Shown here: in pieces, positions 35,031-41,174 of the stretch | Layout: the number at the start of each line of letters is the position of its first letter | Position numbering within the stretch: the first letter of the stretch is position 1 | Source of the DNA: an uncultured Acidimicrobiales bacterium | GTDB taxonomy: Bacteria > Actinomycetota > Acidimicrobiia > Acidimicrobiales > SZUA-35 | Reading direction: 5' to 3' | Assembly (NCBI GenBank): GCA_937925335.1 | Contig: CALEWY010000060.1 | Coordinates: forward strand, 1 to 41,174 | DNA length: 41,174 nt | The notes under the pieces: generated by a model | The model's database searches: none | The model's input: the letters and a program-made list of their open reading frames with translations, nothing else | Told to the model about the DNA's origin: nothing | Translations under genes and position numbers: made by a program

Positions 35031-35879
35031 TCAAAACGTCACGGTCGAGAGATCGCGGCCGACGACGATCTCGCCGCTGAATCCTGCGGCTTTGATCTTG
35101 TCGGCAAGGCGTTGCTCGTCCGCTTCGTTTGCCGGCGCAGGAACCAGGTGCGTGAGCATCAGAGTTTTGACGTTCGCCGCCTCGGCGAGAGCGCCGAGCT
35201 GGCCGACCTCGGCGTGATAGGAGCAGATCCGCTCCAACGCAGGCATGGCGTCGAAAAACGGCACCAGAACTTCTCGATCGACGACCTCGTGAACCAAGAC
35301 GTCAACCCCATCGGCGAGCGCCTGCACCTCGTCACAAACGACCGTGTCGCCCGAGATCACGACCGACCCGTCCGGAGTATCGACTCGGTAGGCAACGGCG
35401 GGCAGAACCGGTTCGTGGTGGACCGTCACCGCTGACACTCGAACCTCGCCGATTTCCCACACGATGGTCGGAGCTGGTGATGGATCGAATCCCAAGATCG
35501 TGACCTCGGGGCGTGTGGCTGGCCCGTGACCGGAGCGAACGGCGATGTCGTCGACGTAAGGATCGAGCATCGTCTCCGCAAATCGGGTCGCTGGACCCTC
35601 TGGCGCGACGATCGTGAGCGGTCCCTCCTCGCGAGCATTGTCCAGCCATCGCGACATGACGATGTCGACCAGGCCGGCGAGATGGTCGCTGTGGTGATGG
35701 GTGATGAAAAGGGCGCTGATGTCGGAGCCCGCAACGCCGACCTCGGCCAAGCGCATCGCTGTGGCGCGGCCAGCATCGAACTGCACGGCGACGTCGTCGT
35801 GGCGGACCAACGTGCCAGCGCCCGCGCGCTTTGGATCCGGACGGGGCACCCCCGTGCCGGTCAGGACCACGTCGGTCAT
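35031..35879 (-). CDS. Metallo-beta-lactamase-fold hydrolase (RNase Z-like subgroup)
   Basis: A 282-residue MBL-fold protein. The metal motif is THHHSDHLAG; further ligands are in VVISGDTVVCDE and in a final MLTHLVP. The start MTDVVLTGTGVPRPDPKRAGAGTLV is typical of the arylsulfatase/RNase Z-like group, whose members cut esters, lactones or phosphodiesters. It is in an operon behind the epoxide-hydrolase-like gene, with an ATGA overlap at 35876-35879. In this setting a lactonase or ester hydrolase role in a catabolic route is more likely than tRNA processing. Confidence 0.88.
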   Translation of the reverse strand: MTDVVLTGTGVPRPDPKRAGAGTLVRHDDVAVQFDAGRATAMRLAEVGVAGSDISALFITHHHSDHLAGLVDIVMSRWLDNAREEGPLTIVAPEGPATRFAETMLDPYVDDIAVRSGHGPATRPEVTILGFDPSPAPTIVWEIGEVRVSAVTVHHEPVLPAVAYRVDTPDGSVVISGDTVVCDEVQALADGVDVLVHEVVDREVLVPFFDAMPALERICSYHAEVGQLGALAEAANVKTLMLTHLVPAPANEADEQRLADKIKAAGFSGEIVVGRDLSTVTF

Positions 35880-36838
35880 CGCCGAGCCCCTTCGATCGTC
35901 GAGATCCAACGTTCGATGGCGGCCGAAACCAACGCTGGCTCTTCCAAGTGAAGAAAGTGCCCGGCATCGATGAACTCGAGCGTTCCGTCAGCGACCTCAT
36001 CCGTCACCGTCTCGTACTCTGACGGATGTTGGCCGGGATCGAAGCGACCCTGGAGAAAGAGAACCGGCATCGTCATGGCGGCGAAGAGTCCGTTCATTCG
36101 GTCATCCAGTTCCCGGTCGAAGCCGGCCGAAACAAAGCTGGCAGACATGCCCTCCGCTGCCCCCTGGTGGCGAATCTCGACGGTCATCCGGTCGATGTCT
36201 CGTCGGTCGATCTCCCCGTGGGTGATCGACGGTGTGCCGCTTGGGTTTGGCATGGCCCCGTAGGCGATCTCGGCAATGGGTCCGTCGGCAAAGATCGGGA
36301 CGGCATCCTCGCTCGCAAACAGCTCGTGCGGCGGCCTGGGTTCGCCGTGAGGCCGGTTGCCAGACTGCTGCATGCGGACATAGCTCAACACTCGTTCGCC
36401 AACCCCTTGCAGCGCGCAGAAGTGATCGGCGATGACCGCGCCCCGGTCGTGAGCGACCAGATGGAACGCTCGCAGATCGAGATGGTCGATAAGTGCGAGC
36501 CACTCGGTGGCGCAGTGCGCATAGTCATAATTCGCCTCGTGGCGAGTTGGATGTGCTGACTGACCAAACCCTTTCAAATCGAACGCCACACAGAAAAAGT
36601 CCGTCGACAGACTCGCCATCTGGTGGTGCCACGCAAACCAGGTTTCCGGGAACCCGTGGGCCATCAGCACCACCGGGTTCGACGGATCGCCTGCTGTCAC
36701 CACGTGGAACGTGGGACGGTGATCGGGTGCGACGAACCAATGGTTGACGGTGGCCCCGGTCCACAACGTTTCTTTCTCGCCGTGTGCGGCAGTCGCCCCT
36801 GGGGGCGGAGCTGCGGCGAGTTGGTGAAGATCCTTCAT
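35876..36838 (-). CDS. Alpha/beta hydrolase, epoxide-hydrolase/haloalkane-dehalogenase-like
   Basis: A 320-residue hydrolase with an Asp nucleophile. The oxyanion motif is HGFPETWFAWHHQM, the nucleophile elbow is VAHDRGAV with Asp131, the acid is probably in FLQGRFDPGQH, and the catalytic His is in DAGHFLHLEEP. This set marks the epoxide hydrolase, haloalkane and fluoroacetate dehalogenase group. Starts at ATG 36838, overlapping the GntR gene stop, and ends overlapping the MBL-fold gene, so the three are one operon. Lid residues that would separate epoxide hydrolase from dehalogenase cannot be judged by eye. Confidence 0.9.
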   Translation of the reverse strand: MKDLHQLAAAPPPGATAAHGEKETLWTGATVNHWFVAPDHRPTFHVVTAGDPSNPVVLMAHGFPETWFAWHHQMASLSTDFFCVAFDLKGFGQSAHPTRHEANYDYAHCATEWLALIDHLDLRAFHLVAHDRGAVIADHFCALQGVGERVLSYVRMQQSGNRPHGEPRPPHELFASEDAVPIFADGPIAEIAYGAMPNPSGTPSITHGEIDRRDIDRMTVEIRHQGAAEGMSASFVSAGFDRELDDRMNGLFAAMTMPVLFLQGRFDPGQHPSEYETVTDEVADGTLEFIDAGHFLHLEEPALVSAAIERWISTIEGARR

Positions 36839-37506
36839 TGTCGTGTTTCCCCTTGGTCATAGGTGGTGAGAGCGGCGCGAAGCCGTTCCATCGACTCGCC
36901 GAGATGTCGATCGAGCAGTGCTGCCGCATCGTCGGAGCGGCCCTCCAACGCCAGGTTGAGAAGTTCGCTGTGATCGTCGAGGCCCGGGCTCTCATGCGGC
37001 TCAGTCCACCGTGAAATGACAGCGACGACGCGTCGCGAATGATCGTGCAGCGGAGCCAGCGATCGCAGCATCCATGTCGATGGACACGAGGAGACGAGGG
37101 CTCGATGAAAGTCAGCGTGTCGGCGGAGTCGGTCGGTCCACTCTCGCTCGTCAGCGGTCAGATCTGCGTGTGCTGCCTGCCATCGAGACCGATCGTCGTC
37201 GTCTGCGGTATCGATCGCCGCTGCGAGGGCGTGCGGCTCGAGAATTCGTCGAAGTGCATAGAGGTCGTCCGCATGTTCGAGTGAGATCGGGGCGACTCGG
37301 GCTGCTCCGTGAGGCCGAAGTTCGACCAGGCCATCGACCGCCAGCCGGGCAAACGCCTCACGGAGAGGGGTGACGCTGACGTCGTATGCCGTTGCGAGCT
37401 CGGACAAGTTCAACCGAGAGCCCGGATCGAGCTCGCCTGAGATGATTGCCTCGCGAACGACGTCGTCGATCCATTTCGATCGAGTTGGCGGTCGACGTTC
37501 GATCAT
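36835..37506 (-). CDS. GntR-family (FCD type) transcriptional regulator
   Basis: A 223-residue regulator. The head is WIDDVVREAIISGELDPGSRLNLSELATAYDVSVTPLREAFARLAVDGLVELRPHGAARV, a standard GntR winged helix. The FCD domain has LYALRRILEPHALAAAI and RRHADFHRALVSSCPSTWMLRSLAPLHDHSRRVV, which resembles the GntR protein at 33349 quite closely, suggesting a paralogue pair. The ATG at 37506 is used; GTG 37530 is possible. It leads the operon with the epoxide-hydrolase-like and MBL-fold genes. A perfect palindrome lies 74 bp upstream. Confidence 0.92.
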   Translation of the reverse strand: MIERRPPTRSKWIDDVVREAIISGELDPGSRLNLSELATAYDVSVTPLREAFARLAVDGLVELRPHGAARVAPISLEHADDLYALRRILEPHALAAAIDTADDDDRSRWQAAHADLTADEREWTDRLRRHADFHRALVSSCPSTWMLRSLAPLHDHSRRVVAVISRWTEPHESPGLDDHSELLNLALEGRSDDAAALLDRHLGESMERLRAALTTYDQGETRQ

Positions 37507-37579
37507 GGGTGTTCCATCGCCTTTCGGCACAGTGGTCCGCAGCTGCCGGTGGTCGTGAGGAAGGGCAGCCGCTTGGACA

Positions 37580-37593
37580 GATCATATATGATA
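37580..37593. promoter_or_regulatory. FCD-GntR operator candidate, matches the site at 33244
   Basis: The 12-bp palindrome ATCATATATGAT (37581-37592) is preceded by G as at the first site. It differs from the site upstream of the other GntR gene at one of 12 bases and also contains TATGAT on both strands. It could control the GntR operon and perhaps the divergent HD-domain gene. Confidence 0.65.
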
Positions 37594-37734
37594 TGCGATA
37601 CGCCGGTGCCTTGAGGCGCACGCGTTTGAACGGCGAGGCTCAGCAGCAATGCTCATCATCGGAGGATCGGCTTGATCGGGACCACGGTTTGGGAGGCGGC
37701 GCGATACGAACCCTGCTCCGAAGATGGCGACCAG

Positions 37735-37740
37735 TACGAT
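37735..37740 (+). promoter_or_regulatory. Putative -10 box (TACGAT), leaderless HD-domain gene
   Basis: TACGAT ends 7 nt before the ATG at 37748; no ribosome site is visible. This spacing supports the ATG at 37748 over the in-frame ATG at 37724. Confidence 0.45.
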
Positions 37741-37747
37741 CCGAGAC

Positions 37748-38311
37748 ATGAGCTTTGAAGTTTCGTGGACCGAGATGCGTCATGGTTCCAAAGATGACTA
37801 CGAACGCCTCGGCGTGCTGTTCAGTGAGCATGCTCAAGCCGGGTTGGTTGACAACGTGGTCAACATGCTCGAGCTGCTCAAGGGGCCGAAGCTCGGCTAT
37901 CAGGTTGACCGCTACACGCACTCGTTGCAGTCAGCGAGCCGAGCTCTTCGTGCCGATGAATCGGTCGATCTCGTGGTCGGAGCGCTCTTGCACGACGTTG
38001 CCGACTCGTTTGCTCCCGAGAACCACAGCCAAGCGGCGGCGACAATGCTTGCTCCGTACGTCGACGAGGAGACGCACTGGGTGATCCGTCACCACGGCGT
38101 GTTCCAGGGGTACTACTACTTTCACCACACAGGCGGTGATCGCAACGCGCGAGACGCGTATGCCGACTCGCCATACGCCGACGCCTGTGCAGCGTTCTGC
38201 GCCGATTACGACCAGAACTGCTTCGATCCGGACTACCCAACGCTGCCAATCGACGACTTCCGACCGATGCTCGACGAGGTCTTCAGCCGACCGCCTGCCG
38301 TCAGCTGGTAG
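37748..38311 (+). CDS. HD-domain protein, possible diiron oxygenase (PhnZ/MIOX-like)
   Basis: A 187-residue HD-superfamily protein. Potential metal ligands are spaced as in PhnZ and myo-inositol oxygenase: His in YTHSLQSA, His-Asp in LLHDVAD, His in ENHSQAA, His in IRHHGVFQGYYYFHH and Asp in FCADYDQNC. PhnZ and MIOX are mixed-valent diiron oxygenases in which the HD fold cleaves C-C or C-P bonds instead of phosphates. No phosphonate or inositol genes are nearby, so the substrate is open and phosphohydrolase activity cannot be excluded. Divergent from the GntR operon across 241 bp and convergent with the next gene. Confidence 0.8.
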   Translation: MSFEVSWTEMRHGSKDDYERLGVLFSEHAQAGLVDNVVNMLELLKGPKLGYQVDRYTHSLQSASRALRADESVDLVVGALLHDVADSFAPENHSQAAATMLAPYVDEETHWVIRHHGVFQGYYYFHHTGGDRNARDAYADSPYADACAAFCADYDQNCFDPDYPTLPIDDFRPMLDEVFSRPPAVSW

Positions 38312-38372
38312 TCCACAGTTCCGCCCGAGACCGCGCCTTTTTCCACACCTTGAGGGCGCGTCGCTGGGCGCG

Positions 38373-39173
38373 TTACATGGTGAAGGCGAGGGAGGTGGCT
38401 GCCTTGTGGCCCCACTCGTCGTCGCCGGACCAGGAGATGGTTCCGGCGTCGACTTCAGCTTGCGGGTCGATTCGGCCACAGGCGAGCAGCGCGAATGTGG
38501 TCGAGTCGGCCGTGAGTGTGACGGTTGGGTCTTCCAACGACTCCACTCGTGTTGCCCGGCCCTGTACGTCGACATGCATTTGGCGGGTGACGGGCCCGGT
38601 GAGGTCGATCGTGAGGCTCATTCCGTCGGGTAGGCCGATCTTCTTGCCAACGATGTAGCCGAGGCTCATCTCGATCTCGTCGATCGCCATCTCGGCGGCA
38701 GGCCCCGACTCATGACCGGGGAGCCCAAGCGGGCGACGGATGTCTTGCTCGTGCACCCAGAAATCGAAGACGCGCACGGCCATGAAGCGGCCATAGGTGC
38801 CCGGACCAACCGGCGTCATCGACGGTTCGGCAAAGTCTGCTTCGCTTGTTGCCGCAAGGTCACCACGGCGTTGTTCGATCGTCGAGCGATAGCGCTCCAA
38901 CATGGCCTCGTTCGACAATCCGTCGACCTCGCCGATGAACGCCATCACCTCTTCGAAGGGGAGCCCTTCTGCGAACGCGCCAACCGGCTTGCCGCCGAGC
39001 ATGTTCTCGATCGCAGCGAGATGAATGGCGATGCCGGCAACATCCCAATCGGGACACAGACTCTGCACAGCCCACTGCTCGGTATCGAGTGAACCGAACA
39101 GTGCATCGAGCGAGTCGAAGCACAGCTCCAGGTTGCCCACGATGGTTGCATGATCTGATTCGCCAGCGCTCAC
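38373..39173 (-). CDS. Maleylpyruvate isomerase-family, mycothiol-dependent (DinB-fold) protein
   Basis: A 266-residue four-helix-bundle protein of the MDMPI/DinB group. The conserved N-terminal part is [21 protein letters not shown], with the first metal His; the second pair is in [19 protein letters not shown], the classical HxxDIRR motif. The C-terminal 80 residues ([19 protein letters not shown] ... [14 protein letters not shown]) form the SCP2-like domain seen in the long family members. These enzymes use mycothiol as thiol cofactor for isomerisation or transfer. GTG start overlaps the DsbA-family gene stop as GTGA. Confidence 0.9.
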   Translation of the reverse strand: MSAGESDHATIVGNLELCFDSLDALFGSLDTEQWAVQSLCPDWDVAGIAIHLAAIENMLGGKPVGAFAEGLPFEEVMAFIGEVDGLSNEAMLERYRSTIEQRRGDLAATSEADFAEPSMTPVGPGTYGRFMAVRVFDFWVHEQDIRRPLGLPGHESGPAAEMAIDEIEMSLGYIVGKKIGLPDGMSLTIDLTGPVTRQMHVDVQGRATRVESLEDPTVTLTADSTTFALLACGRIDPQAEVDAGTISWSGDDEWGHKAATSLAFTM

Positions 39174-40003
39174 GTTGCTTCTCCTTCAGCTCGAGCTGCC
39201 GCCCGACGTTCGCTTGCTTCTTTCGCGGTGCCGACCTTCTCAAAGCCGTCTTCGGTGAATCCGACTTCGGTCCCTCGATTGATGCTCACCCAATCGCGAG
39301 CTTCGAGGTACGGACGGAACGTGTCGGCGATCGCCTTCTCGTCCGCCTTCATCTTCGGCTTCTGTAGTTCATACAGCTCCGGGAACTCCGTCCAGGTGAC
39401 GACAGCGTCCCACAGGCGCAACGCGGCATCACCGTCGGGCGGGTTCACGAGAACGGGGCCGAACAGGCACGCTTCCCCTGACTCGGGCCGGGTCGATCCA
39501 GTATCGGGGCTCGCCGAACCGGCCGACGCCGGGAAGAACAGGGTCGGCACTCCAAACCCTGCGTGAGCAACGACCTTGTCATGGTCGGCCTTTACTTCGT
39601 CGTGGGTGGTCTGGTCGGCGATTGCTTGGTCGACGATCGCCGGGTCGAGCCCGATCTCGGCGAGGAGGTGTCGAGCCACGTCCGGCTCGTGGGGCTTGTG
39701 GCCTTCTTCGTGAAGCGCTCGGCCGGCACGCTCATACCAACGGTCGAGATCGTTCATGCTCGTGCGTCGAATGAGCGCGCCGATGCGCATGATCGACCAC
39801 CCGTAGGACCACTCGCGTTCCCACGGATGTTTCTTTCCCTCGATGCGATTGATCTCTTCAAGACTGAAGAACCGCCAGTTGATCGTGATGCCGTTCTGGG
39901 CCCGCACGTTCCGAATCCACTTCGCTGTTTGATAGGCGTACGGACACAAGACGTCGAAGTGAAAGTCGACTGTTGAGGTATCGATCGTCACGGAGTCGCT
40001 CAT
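39170..40003 (-). CDS. DsbA-family thioredoxin-fold protein (mycothiol-dependent nitroreductase-like)
   Basis: A 277-residue DsbA/HCCA-isomerase-fold protein. The active-site motif at the first helix reads [14 protein letters not shown], a CPYA form with only one Cys, as expected for a monothiol mechanism. A helical insert follows, and GVPTLFF carries the cis-Pro. The size and motif recall actinobacterial proteins related to Rv2466c, which reduce substrates through mycothiol. The ATG at 40003 is chosen, because the longer frame up to 40270 is Arg/Ser-rich and overlaps the divergent gene. It is coupled to the mycothiol-dependent isomerase-family gene. Confidence 0.85.
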   Translation of the reverse strand: MSDSVTIDTSTVDFHFDVLCPYAYQTAKWIRNVRAQNGITINWRFFSLEEINRIEGKKHPWEREWSYGWSIMRIGALIRRTSMNDLDRWYERAGRALHEEGHKPHEPDVARHLLAEIGLDPAIVDQAIADQTTHDEVKADHDKVVAHAGFGVPTLFFPASAGSASPDTGSTRPESGEACLFGPVLVNPPDGDAALRLWDAVVTWTEFPELYELQKPKMKADEKAIADTFRPYLEARDWVSINRGTEVGFTEDGFEKVGTAKEASERRAAARAEGEAT

Positions 40004-40077
40004 GCGGTGGAGCTTCTCCCACAGAATTCTTCGGCGCAAAACTGAACCGTTTGGCCTATGCCTCCGTCGTATCGAAC

Positions 40078-40899
40078 ATGAAGCGATCGGCCATCCTCTC
40101 CCTCTTCGGTGCCGTGCTGGTTCTGGGTCTTGGAGTGTTGGTCGTGCCGAGCTTCTTGCAGGCTCGGGATGCTCGTTCGGAGCTCTCATCTCAGAGGCAG
40201 CGGTGGGAAGCCGCTGAGATCGAGAGCTACCGATACGTCGGATCCCGGGTCTGCTTGTGTGACGAACCACACGACTGGGTCGTCGAGATCCGGAACGGCG
40301 AGGTCACAAGCATCGTTCCTCTCGACGATGAGGCCGAGTTTGAGCCGCGAGACGTTCCGAGCTTCTTCGCTGGAAGCGATCGTCTCTTCTCACTGGCCGA
40401 GGGCGTAATCGGCGACGATGAGTACGAACTTCGCTACGACGAACAGACCGGCCTACCGACTCGCATCTATGGGGACCCGGACATCGACACCAGCGACGAC
40501 CAATTGCTCGTGATCGTCAGCGATATTGAGCGGCTACCTCGAGACGAGCGAGCAGACCTTGGCCCGAGAGAACGCTGGGCTGAAGCAGCACTGACCGACT
40601 ACCGCTACCTTGCCGAGTATCACTGCGACTGTGATCGCCCGTTCCTCTGGTCGGTCGAGGTTCGTGACGGTTCGGTTGTCGAACTTCACCCGCTCGAGGC
40701 CGCCGAGGAATACGACCACGACGACCTTCCGTGGGAGCTCGCCGGGGCCGGCAACCTGTTTGCCTGGGCCGAGGGGATGGGCAGCGATGAAGCCGCTTTC
40801 GTTTTGTACGACGACACCACCGGCTTCCCACTCCACATCGGGAACGACGAATCTCCGGCGAGGGTGGTTGTGCGTGAGTTCGAGGTGACGCCCAGCTAA
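40078..40899 (+). CDS. Secreted or membrane-anchored protein with two DUF6174-like repeats
   Basis: A 273-residue protein. The first 30 residues ([22 protein letters not shown]) form a signal peptide or membrane anchor. The rest is two copies of a similar module: [22 protein letters not shown] and [22 protein letters not shown], each followed by VVEIRNGEV or SVEVRDGSV, an acidic stretch, and a strand that includes [13 protein letters not shown] or [12 protein letters not shown]. This matches DUF6174, of unknown function. Each copy has a CxC pair. It is convergent with, and overlaps by 4 bp, the carboxylesterase gene. ATG 40078 directly precedes the signal. Confidence 0.82.
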   Translation: MKRSAILSLFGAVLVLGLGVLVVPSFLQARDARSELSSQRQRWEAAEIESYRYVGSRVCLCDEPHDWVVEIRNGEVTSIVPLDDEAEFEPRDVPSFFAGSDRLFSLAEGVIGDDEYELRYDEQTGLPTRIYGDPDIDTSDDQLLVIVSDIERLPRDERADLGPRERWAEAALTDYRYLAEYHCDCDRPFLWSVEVRDGSVVELHPLEAAEEYDHDDLPWELAGAGNLFAWAEGMGSDEAAFVLYDDTTGFPLHIGNDESPARVVVREFEVTPS

Positions 40900-41174
40900 G
40901 CGCCAGGCGTCCCGACCGGCATTGCTTCACGAAGGTCGACGGCAGCGTCGGCGCCACTTGCCGACAGCGCATTCAAACGACGGACACGATCGCGCATCAC
41001 GTTGAGCACCTCCGAACGCTCACACAGATCAGGATGCGAGTCAGGCCGGTCGAACACCATCTGATGGCGGCTGGTGTCGTCGAACGCCGGCCAGGTCGGT
41101 CGCCCTGGCGAGTTCGGCGAACCCGTTGCGGCGAACGCAAACCAGTGATCACCCATCGCCCTGGTGAGAAGGTG
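40896..41174 (-). CDS. Type-B carboxylesterase, C-terminal fragment cut by window edge
   Basis: The frame is open to the right edge, so the gene continues beyond the window. The 92 visible residues (HLLTRAMGDHWFAFAATGSPN, then RPTWPAFDDTSRHQMVFD) match the C-terminus of PnbA/type-B carboxylesterases, where the W-FA-TG-PN and WPAY/F-D motifs are conserved. The catalytic Ser, Glu and His are in the missing part. An internal ATG at 41156 is not the start. The enzyme splits carboxylic esters. Confidence 0.85.
   Translation of the reverse strand, partial: HLLTRAMGDHWFAFAATGSPNSPGRPTWPAFDDTSRHQMVFDRPDSHPDLCERSEVLNVMRDRVRRLNALSASGADAAVDLREAMPVGTPGA

Noticed and set aside
37599..37723. A short gene in the gap before the HD-domain gene
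   Set aside because: No frame with a plausible start, ribosome site or domain; the region is best read as promoter.
40004..40270. Long N-terminus of the DsbA-family protein
   Set aside because: Overlaps the divergent DUF6174 gene and lacks any fold; the conserved domain begins just after the ATG at 40003.

Overview
The window reads as an ordinary chromosomal stretch of a free-living, moderately high-GC actinobacterium, most likely of the class Acidimicrobiia (Ilumatobacter-like). The taxon is inferred from gene content, not from a marker gene. Indicators are an F420/deazaflavin-type (DDN-family) oxidoreductase, two adjacent enzymes of mycothiol-linked families, a monomeric NADP isocitrate dehydrogenase, FCD-type GntR regulators, DUF2236 and SRPBCC proteins, and start codons preceded by a TAnnnT box 6-8 nt upstream with no Shine-Dalgarno sequence. 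I see no rRNA, tRNA, phage, IS element or CRISPR array.

Layout. 1-1871: a TetR regulator (cut by the left edge) divergent from a cytochrome P450, with a perfect inverted repeat between them. 1922-5867: an ABC-2 exporter operon (ATPase plus two permeases), a COG3323/NIF3-insert-like protein, and a divergent ArsR regulator with a strong palindrome. 5881-8646: a large lipoprotein carrying a phosphohistidine-type domain followed by a PPDK/PEP-synthase-like ATP-grasp domain. 8781-14782: a VOC protein/alpha-beta hydrolase pair, dihydroorotase, a second ABC-2 exporter, and a threonine-dehydratase-like enzyme. 14868-20201: a winged-helix/AAA+ ATPase, a nitrobindin-like protein, a CbiMQO Co/Ni importer and a divergent Fur-family regulator with a 7-5-7 palindrome. 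20359-27001: HU, a CBS-less IMPDH/GMPR-family enzyme coupled to a DksA/TraR-type zinc-finger protein, the DDN-family enzyme, isocitrate dehydrogenase and an enolase-superfamily dehydratase. Two intergenic regions here hold related palindromic repeats.

27002-33125: an overlapping SRPBCC-SRPBCC-DUF2236 operon, a 2-oxoglutarate/Fe oxygenase, a methyltransferase and a secreted DUF4214/beta-helix protein. 33349-37506: a small catabolic-looking cluster of two FCD-GntR regulators, an extradiol-type VOC dioxygenase, a metallo-beta-lactamase-fold hydrolase and an epoxide-hydrolase-like enzyme. Both GntR promoters carry nearly the same palindrome, ATCAT(C/A)TATGAT. 37748-41174: an HD-domain protein that may be a diiron oxygenase, a mycothiol-dependent isomerase-family/DsbA-family pair, a secreted DUF6174 repeat protein, and the C-terminal end of a type-B carboxylesterase.

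The most unusual things are non-coding. There is a 36-bp-period repeat next to HU and a related palindromic element about 6 kb away, both in convergent intergenic gaps. There is a recurrent leaderless-promoter pattern, including two interlocked divergent promoters in a 39-bp gap. There is also the operator shared by the two GntR genes. Among proteins, the exported phosphotransfer-like lipoprotein and the SRPBCC/SRPBCC/DUF2236 operon are the best candidates for undescribed biology.
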